From positions 222,129-286,128 of the forward strand of contig NZ_JHVC01000006.1 in the NCBI RefSeq assembly GCF_000619945.1: 64,000 nucleotides of DNA. The letters are read 5' to 3'. Below the pieces are notes generated by a model. The model was given only the letters and a program-made list of their open reading frames with translations, was not told the origin of the DNA and searched no databases. This document shows positions 59,253 through 64,000 of the stretch, one piece after another. The translations under genes were made by a program, and so were the position numbers. The stretch comes from Clostridium lundense DSM 17049. GTDB lineage: Bacteria; Bacillota; Clostridia; Clostridiales; Clostridiaceae. Within the stretch, counting starts at the first letter, position 1. Each line of letters opens with the position of its first letter.

Positions 59253-59972
59253 TTACCATATAGTTAAACTTTCCCCTATTATTTCTTTTATTGTTTCTGA
59301 TAAATTATTCAGTTCCTCTTTGGTTAATTCGCTTGGATTTATAGGCTTATGTATAATTACATTAACCTCAGCAGGTTTAATTTCATTTTTCTTATTTCCT
59401 TCTCTAATCTTATAGGTACCATCAATGGTTACAGGTACTATAGGAACTGCTCCCTTTATTCCTAATTTCATACTACCTTTTTTAAATTCCCCTAAGCTTC
59501 CATCTTTGCTCCTAGTTCCCTCTGGAAATATAGCCATGGAATATCCATTTTTTAAATTTTCTACACCTTCATTTATAGATTTCACAGATTCTCTTATATT
59601 ACTTCTATCCATAAATACACATCGAAGTTCCTTCATCCATCCACTTATTAATTTAACTTTTTCTAATTCTTTTTTAGCTATAAATCCCATAGGTCTTTTA
59701 GTAGCTGTTAGTATTACTGGTATATCAAATAAACTTTGATGATTTGCTACATAAAGACAGCTTCCTTCTGGCAAATTTTCAATGCCTTCTACATTTATCT
59801 TTACCCCTGCTTTATTCACAAAAAATTCTGCCCACTCTAACACATTTTTATTTATATATTCATCTGCTGCCTTATCTCCATTTTTCTCTCTTATAGATTT
59901 GACTTTCCCCTTTTTTAACATAGTTTTAAACATGTACGATGCGTATTTTAAATATAACAAAAAATTCTTCAT
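59253..59972 (-). CDS. 1-acyl-sn-glycerol-3-phosphate acyltransferase (PlsC family)
   Basis: 239 residues. Acyltransferase motifs: NHQSLFD (His78, Asp83), GFIAKKELEKV, FMDRSNIRES and FPEGTRSKDG (149-158). It adds the second acyl chain to lysophosphatidic acid in membrane phospholipid synthesis. Possible amphipathic N-terminal helix. Monocistronic. Confidence 0.93.
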   Translation of the reverse strand: MKNFLLYLKYASYMFKTMLKKGKVKSIREKNGDKAADEYINKNVLEWAEFFVNKAGVKINVEGIENLPEGSCLYVANHQSLFDIPVILTATKRPMGFIAKKELEKVKLISGWMKELRCVFMDRSNIRESVKSINEGVENLKNGYSMAIFPEGTRSKDGSLGEFKKGSMKLGIKGAVPIVPVTIDGTYKIREGNKKNEIKPAEVNVIIHKPINPSELTKEELNNLSETIKEIIGESLTIW

Positions 59973-60122
59973 AAATATTCTCTCCTATCCATATGGAAAT
60001 TTAAATGTATTTTTATTATAGCACATAAGACCTTATTAATGCATAAGTTTATAGCCATTTGATTTAAAACACCTTTAAAGGATAGACTACAAAATAACTA
60101 TAAAAAAATTTAGGAGTATAAT

Positions 60123-60980
60123 ATGAATACTAAAAAAACTTCTACTTTCTTTTTAATTATTACTTTGTTTTTATGCTTATCAGGATGTACTTCTTTTAAC
60201 TTTAATAATAAAAAAACAACTAATAATTTGTTAAAAATTCATTACATAGATGTAGGTCAAGGTGATAGTATTTTAATTTCAATTAATGGAACCAATATGC
60301 TCATTGACTCTGGTTCACATGAAAAAGAAGAATATTTAATAACTTATTTAAAAAAGCAAAAAATAAAAAAGTTGCATCATGTAATTGCAACTCATCCCCA
60401 TGAAGATCATATAGGCTCTATGGCTGGTATAATAAAAAATTTTAATATAGAAAATTTCTATGGCCCCAAAGTTGTGGTAAATGAAAAATGTTTTACAAGC
60501 ATGGTAACTGAACTTAGAAAAAAACATTTAAAAATACAAGTAGCTAAAGTTGGTAAAAAAATTAAAATTCATCCTAATATAATTTGTGAAATAATAGCTC
60601 CTAATAATACTAGTTATGAAAATATAAATAATCACTCAGTAGTAATAAAATTAACCTATGGTTATACTAGCTTTATTTTTACAGGAGATGCTGAAAAAAT
60701 AAGTGAAAATGAAATGTTAAAAGGCAGTATTAATTTAAAATGTGACGTTTTAAAACTTGGACATCATGGCAGCAATACTTCCACTACAGACTCATTTTTA
60801 GAAAAAACATCTCCCAAAATAGCTATAATAAGTTGTGGAAAAAAGAATATTTTCCGCCACCCTAATAAAAAGATTGTTAATAAATTAAAAAATAAAAACA
60901 TTAAAGTATATAGAACTGACATTGATGGCAATATAATATTAATAAGTAATGGTAACTCTATAATGAAAAGTGAACAATGA
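60123..60980 (+). CDS. Lipoprotein with metallo-beta-lactamase fold (ComEC C-terminal-like)
   Basis: 285 residues. Lipobox LCLSGC (Cys22). Domain start IHYIDVGQGDSILISINGTN is the hallmark of ComEC/Rec2 C-terminal hydrolases. Metal site ATHPHEDHIGS (91-96), TGDAE, and LKLGHHGSNTSTTDSFL. It would act outside the membrane, perhaps as a nuclease or phosphodiesterase on DNA near the cell surface. It is 'free' ComEC-type domain, without the transport channel. Confidence 0.9.
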   Translation: MNTKKTSTFFLIITLFLCLSGCTSFNFNNKKTTNNLLKIHYIDVGQGDSILISINGTNMLIDSGSHEKEEYLITYLKKQKIKKLHHVIATHPHEDHIGSMAGIIKNFNIENFYGPKVVVNEKCFTSMVTELRKKHLKIQVAKVGKKIKIHPNIICEIIAPNNTSYENINNHSVVIKLTYGYTSFIFTGDAEKISENEMLKGSINLKCDVLKLGHHGSNTSTTDSFLEKTSPKIAIISCGKKNIFRHPNKKIVNKLKNKNIKVYRTDIDGNIILISNGNSIMKSEQ

Positions 60981-61144
60981 AGAATAAAGAAGGACTTTCT
61001 TCTAGTGATACTACAGAAAAACTTTAAATTAATAAATATATCTTTTTTATAATCAACATTATAAAAAATTTCACTTATATTTAAAATTTTAGACTTTCTG
61101 TATATTTGTAAAGAAACTCCTCCATATTTACTCTTTATTATTTC
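60975..61144. mobile_element. MITE-like element
   Basis: About 165 bases with imperfect inverted ends: GAAGAATAAAGAAGGACTTT...TACAGAAAAACTTTAAATT at the left against AAATTTTAGACTTTCTGTAT...CTCTTTATTATTTC at the right. It belongs, by its ends, to the same loose family as 51949-52099. Confidence 0.5.
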
Positions 61145-61657
61145 TTATTTTCTTTTAATCAAAAGGCAAATTCCTGCAACTATGAAAACTACAGGCAAGA
61201 AATATTTATTTACAGCAGATTTTATAATATAATATATCTCATTGCCTATAAATAATTTATTGGCTATAGATAAAATACCAATTATAATGAAAGCCCAGGC
61301 AACAGTTATCCAAACTTTTTTATCCATATCTCCATTATAATTTCCACCACTAGTATTACCTGTATAATTAGCTTTTCCCATATCTAAAAGCTTGCTAATA
61401 AAAAAGTCAGAATCTAATATAATCTCTCCCATATCAATTCTTCTAGCAATACTAAACGTGTCAATAAATGTGTAAAACCATAAAATTGTTCTTAAAATGC
61501 CACCTATAAATCCTAATCCTAACATAGAAAATACAGGTATTAAAAGCATATAAATTAGCAGTGCCTCTAACCCCTTCCTCATAAGCCCTAAATACATATA
61601 TCCTACTCCAGGTATTAAGGCAGCTACAAAAGTTAAAAATCCATTTCTTCTATTCAC
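61145..61657 (-). CDS. Membrane protein, last gene of the ECF sigma operon
   Basis: 170 residues. N-terminal TM2-like part (GFLTFVAALIPGVGYMYLGL, GLEALLIYMLLIPVFSMLGL) and two further membrane segments near the C-terminus (WITVAWAFIIIGILSI, FLPVVFIVAGICLLIKRK). Starts 8 bases inside the previous gene, so it is coupled to it. Function unknown; likely part of the envelope-stress response of the operon. Confidence 0.75.
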   Translation of the reverse strand: MNRRNGFLTFVAALIPGVGYMYLGLMRKGLEALLIYMLLIPVFSMLGLGFIGGILRTILWFYTFIDTFSIARRIDMGEIILDSDFFISKLLDMGKANYTGNTSGGNYNGDMDKKVWITVAWAFIIIGILSIANKLFIGNEIYYIIKSAVNKYFLPVVFIVAGICLLIKRK

Positions 61658-61985
61658 TAAACCAACCTCCTAAAAATTTAATTATATTTTCATCGCCATT
61701 ATATTTTATTTGGCATACTATACTTCTAATTTTAAATTGCAAATTAAGAATAGTATCAGGCATATTAGATGTATACATAAAAATCATAAGAAAACCTGTT
61801 AAAATCAAACTTAATCCTGTAGAATAACTTTTCTTTCTAATAGAACTCAATACTATGTTATTATTGAATATATTTTCTTCTTTTTTCAACTTTTTTAATA
61901 GTATTTCATTATATTCCTGTGAAGGTTTAATTTCGTCAAAACAGTTTTTTATTAACTCTTCTACATTCCCTCTTCCTTCTCCCAT
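61650..61985 (-). CDS. Small single-span membrane protein, possible anti-sigma factor
   Basis: 111 residues: cytosolic helical N-terminus (VEELIKNCFDEIKPSQEYNE), one membrane segment (residues 56-74) and a short outer tail. This topology and its position directly after an ECF sigma gene (25-base overlap) fit an anti-sigma factor, but there is no zinc-binding HxxxCxxC motif. AAAGGAGG site 10 bases before ATG. Confidence 0.65.
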   Translation of the reverse strand: MGEGRGNVEELIKNCFDEIKPSQEYNEILLKKLKKEENIFNNNIVLSSIRKKSYSTGLSLILTGFLMIFMYTSNMPDTILNLQFKIRSIVCQIKYNGDENIIKFLGGWFSE

Positions 61986-62515
61986 ACATCATATTCCTCC
62001 TTTTCTAATACTTTCTTTAACTTACCCTTAGCTCTATATATTCTACCTTCTACTGTTTTTGTTGATATCTTTAAAATTTCTCCTATTTCCTTTTGGCTAA
62101 GTCCAACAAAATAATATAGAACAATTGGTATCTTTAATTCCTCAGGAAGTTCACATACCAATTTCCTTATATATCTCTTTTCATCTAAATCTTCTTCAGC
62201 ATATAAAGTTTCTGCATGAAAAAGCCCTTTCAATAGTCCCTTTATACTTTTCTTTCTTTTATAATCTAAACATTTATTTATAGAAACCTTATAAATATAG
62301 GTAGAAAAAGAGGATTCTCGTCTAAATTTATGAATATTTTTATATATGTTTATAAATATCTCTTGAGATAAATCCTCTGCCTCTTGATAATCATAAGTAA
62401 AGGAATAACATAAAGAAATAATTTTATTTTTATAATTATTAACTAAAGTAATAAAGCTATTTTCATCCCCTTGCTTAATTCCTTTTATAATATCCTCATC
62501 ATTCAAACCTACCAC
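61961..62515 (-). CDS. ECF-type RNA polymerase sigma factor
   Basis: 184 residues. Region 2: FITLVNNYKNKIISLCYSFT, YQEAEDLSQEIFINIYKNI, FRRESSFSTYIYKVSINKCL. Region 4: LPEELKIPIVLYYFVGLSQK, then EIGEILKISTKTVEGRIYRA. Overlaps the first gene by 7 bases. It likely transcribes its own operon. Confidence 0.93.
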   Translation of the reverse strand: MVGLNDEDIIKGIKQGDENSFITLVNNYKNKIISLCYSFTYDYQEAEDLSQEIFINIYKNIHKFRRESSFSTYIYKVSINKCLDYKRKKSIKGLLKGLFHAETLYAEEDLDEKRYIRKLVCELPEELKIPIVLYYFVGLSQKEIGEILKISTKTVEGRIYRAKGKLKKVLEKEEYDVWEKEEGM

Positions 62516-63585
62516 TCCTGATTATTAACCTTTATAGATCCAATCTTAACCTTCATATTTAATTTTCCAGCACCACTTCCTAGAGTTTTAACTATTCCAG
62601 AATTTACTCTACTATCATCATTTAAACTACATTTTCCTTGAGATACATCTAAATTAACATCTAAATTTCCATCAGAAGTTTTCATTTCTGCAGTACCTAT
62701 ATTTACTCCCACATTTATATTCTTACAAATTTTATTTTCTATCTCTACTTTACCATTATCAACTTGTATATTCCCTTCTTGAAAATCTCCTTTAAAATCT
62801 ATACTTCCATTACTTACTTTTACTTTGCCAATTTTAATATCTTTTCCATCAAGTTTTCCATTATTCATATTTAGAATTAAAGATTTTCCACCATTCATTT
62901 TTAAAATTCCATTATTACCTTTTATATCCCACTCCACAGCAGAGAGTGTATTTTCACTTTCTAATCTCATATTATTAATATTCATTATAACCTTATATCC
63001 ATCAGGTACATATATATCTCCTTTAACCCCTCTAACATAACTTTCATTAATATCTACTTTAATCTCTTCATTAGATCTAACCTCTTTTAAATTATAACTA
63101 CTTATATTTTGATTTTTATCAACATAAACTATTAGATCAAATTTTATTTTTCCATCTTGGGACTTCTTAAAATTCACCTCTCCATTTTTAGTAGTGAAAT
63201 TAAGTTTATTTCCGGATATTTCTAAATTTTTTTCACATTTAATTTCCTTAGCATCATCAAATTTTATATTAAAATCTTTTAAATTTATTTTCATATCATC
63301 ATTAATGAAATGAATTTCTTTTCCTAGCTTATTACTTAATCCTACAACTGCATTGATTATTAGAAATATTATAATTAATGGAATAACTAAAAAATTAAAC
63401 CCTAACTTATCCTCTCGACCTTTTCTTCCATATAAAAATATAATTTCTACTCCAAAAAGTATAATAATTATAGGCCACCATTTAAAGAACTCTGAAGAAA
63501 AAGCTTTATCAACATTTCTTAATATCATCCATACTCCAATAAATATAAAACCTATAGCTGAGGTGAAAGTTCCAACTTTTTTCAT
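62509..63585 (-). CDS. LiaF/DUF4097-type membrane protein, first gene of ECF operon
   Basis: 358 residues. Three N-terminal membrane segments (about 8-24, 36-52, 64-84; FFKWWPIIIILFGVEII is the DUF5668-type part) are followed by an outer domain of repeated beta strands (MNGGKSLILNMNNGKLDGKD, IKIGKVKVSNGSIDFKGDFQ) typical of DUF4097 beta-solenoids. Similar proteins tune envelope-stress responses to antimicrobial peptides. AAGGAGAG site before ATG. Confidence 0.8.
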   Translation of the reverse strand: MKKVGTFTSAIGFIFIGVWMILRNVDKAFSSEFFKWWPIIIILFGVEIIFLYGRKGREDKLGFNFLVIPLIIIFLIINAVVGLSNKLGKEIHFINDDMKINLKDFNIKFDDAKEIKCEKNLEISGNKLNFTTKNGEVNFKKSQDGKIKFDLIVYVDKNQNISSYNLKEVRSNEEIKVDINESYVRGVKGDIYVPDGYKVIMNINNMRLESENTLSAVEWDIKGNNGILKMNGGKSLILNMNNGKLDGKDIKIGKVKVSNGSIDFKGDFQEGNIQVDNGKVEIENKICKNINVGVNIGTAEMKTSDGNLDVNLDVSQGKCSLNDDSRVNSGIVKTLGSGAGKLNMKVKIGSIKVNNQEW

Positions 63586-63614
63586 AATTTTCTCTCCTTC
63601 TAATATTTTCTTTT

Positions 63615-63655
63615 CACTTATTTAGACGTAGTTACTTTTAAAAATCCCACAGTTT
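63615..63655 (-). promoter_or_regulatory. Possible ECF-type promoter
   Basis: On the reverse strand GTGGGATTTTT is followed after about 16 bases by CGTCTAA, which resembles the -10 of ECF promoters, some 40 bases before the first gene. Autoregulation would be usual. The -35 match is weak. Confidence 0.35.
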
Positions 63656-63731
63656 TTTAAATAATAAATGAAAATATTAATTTCTTATATCATCCCATTA
63701 GAAATTCTTTAACTCATTAACAAATACAAAA

Positions 63732-63754
63732 AAAGTCTTGCATATACAAGACTT
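63732..63754 (-). terminator. Terminator of the rRNA-tRNA operon
   Basis: AAAGTCTTG and CAAGACTTT arms form a perfect stem, and the reverse strand continues with TTTT. About 44 bases after the tRNA-Asn 3' end. Confidence 0.85.
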
Positions 63755-63797
63755 TACATTATCTATTAATTTTTCTTTATTGCTCAAAAAATAAAAA

Positions 63798-63872
63798 TGG
63801 CTCCGTGGAGAGGATTCGAACCTCCAGCCCTTCGGTTAACAGCCGAATGCTCCACCATTGAGCTACCACGGA
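63798..63872 (-). tRNA. tRNA-Asn (GTT)
   Basis: Reverse strand gives TCCGTGG...CCACGGA acceptor pairs with discriminator G and an encoded CCA. The anticodon loop CTGTTAACC gives GTT (Asn), and the T loop reads GGTTCGAATCC. 75 bases with CCA. Only five bases from the 5S gene, as part of an rRNA operon. Confidence 0.97.
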
Positions 63873-63877
63873 ACATG

Positions 63878-63994
63878 ACCTGGCGACGACTTACTCTCCC
63901 ACAAGGCCTCCCTTGCAGTACCATCAGCGCTTCAAAGCTTAACCTTCGTGTTCGGTATGGGAACGGGTGTTACCTTTGAGCCATAATCACCAGA
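63878..63994 (-). rRNA. 5S ribosomal RNA
   Basis: Reverse strand begins TCTGGTGATTATGGC, contains CCCGTTCCCATACCGAACAC and GATGGTACTGC, and ends GTCGTCGCCAGGT. Ends pair (CTGGTG/CGCCAGG). About 117 bases, complete. The rest of the rRNA operon should lie to the right of the window. Confidence 0.96.
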
Positions 63995-64000
63995 TGCTGA

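Noticed and set aside
63797..63979. Plus-strand reading frame over the tRNA and 5S genes
   Set aside because: It is the complement of tRNA-Asn and 5S rRNA; well-known spurious frame.

Overview
The window is low-GC Firmicute DNA, most consistent with a Clostridium of the C. botulinum group I / C. sporogenes type. That species-level reading is inference. It rests on the very AT-rich base composition, TTG/GTG starts behind strong GGAGG ribosome sites, a class III fructose-1,6-bisphosphatase, a B12-dependent class II ribonucleotide reductase, a lysine riboswitch in front of an NhaC-type transporter, and many clostridial AT-rich intergenic repeats.

Left end (1-11165): a leftward contractile phage-tail module with PBSX/diffocin-type order: unknown 129-aa protein, tail terminator, sheath, tube, tail assembly chaperone with a -1 frameshift extension, tape measure, LysM hub protein, XkdQ, XkdR, XkdS, baseplate J, and a tail fibre that runs off the left edge. 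No capsid, portal, protease or terminase gene lies where a phage would carry them, upstream of the sheath. A sigma-like activator and a divergent Xre repressor sit there instead, followed directly by housekeeping genes. This reads as an R-type tailocin (headless contractile particle) rather than a prophage. Its control region can be read at base level: three 17-bp operators with one geometry, a consensus leftward promoter whose spacer is one of them, an activator-type late promoter with no -35, and a separate LexA-boxed transcription unit for a 43-aa peptide.

Centre (11470-43200): fbp; a UvrD-like helicase with an inserted DEDDh exonuclease; MATE exporter; chemotaxis receptor; spore/cell-wall M14 peptidase; a four-gene cell-envelope O-acylation cassette (SGNH, DUF4358 lipoprotein, MBOAT, DHHW); FAD reductase; TetR/HsmA pair with matching operators; Rrf2 regulator; NrdR-boxed nrdJ; BlaI/BlaR1-like pair; a secreted YcdB/SLH protein; a small LexA-controlled gene; then a leftward set of DJ-1, flavodoxin, sugar isomerase, M19 dipeptidase, threonine synthase and RidA genes.

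Right part (43300-64000): Lrp-type regulator, DUF378 protein, lysine-riboswitch-controlled transporter, glutaminase plus AGCS symporter, a coiled-coil orphan, argH/argG, an amino-acid ABC transporter with two tandem binding proteins, murQ, two divergent coiled-coil genes, a PlsC acyltransferase, a ComEC-like metallo-hydrolase lipoprotein, an ECF sigma operon with membrane proteins, and the end of an rRNA operon (5S, tRNA-Asn, terminator).
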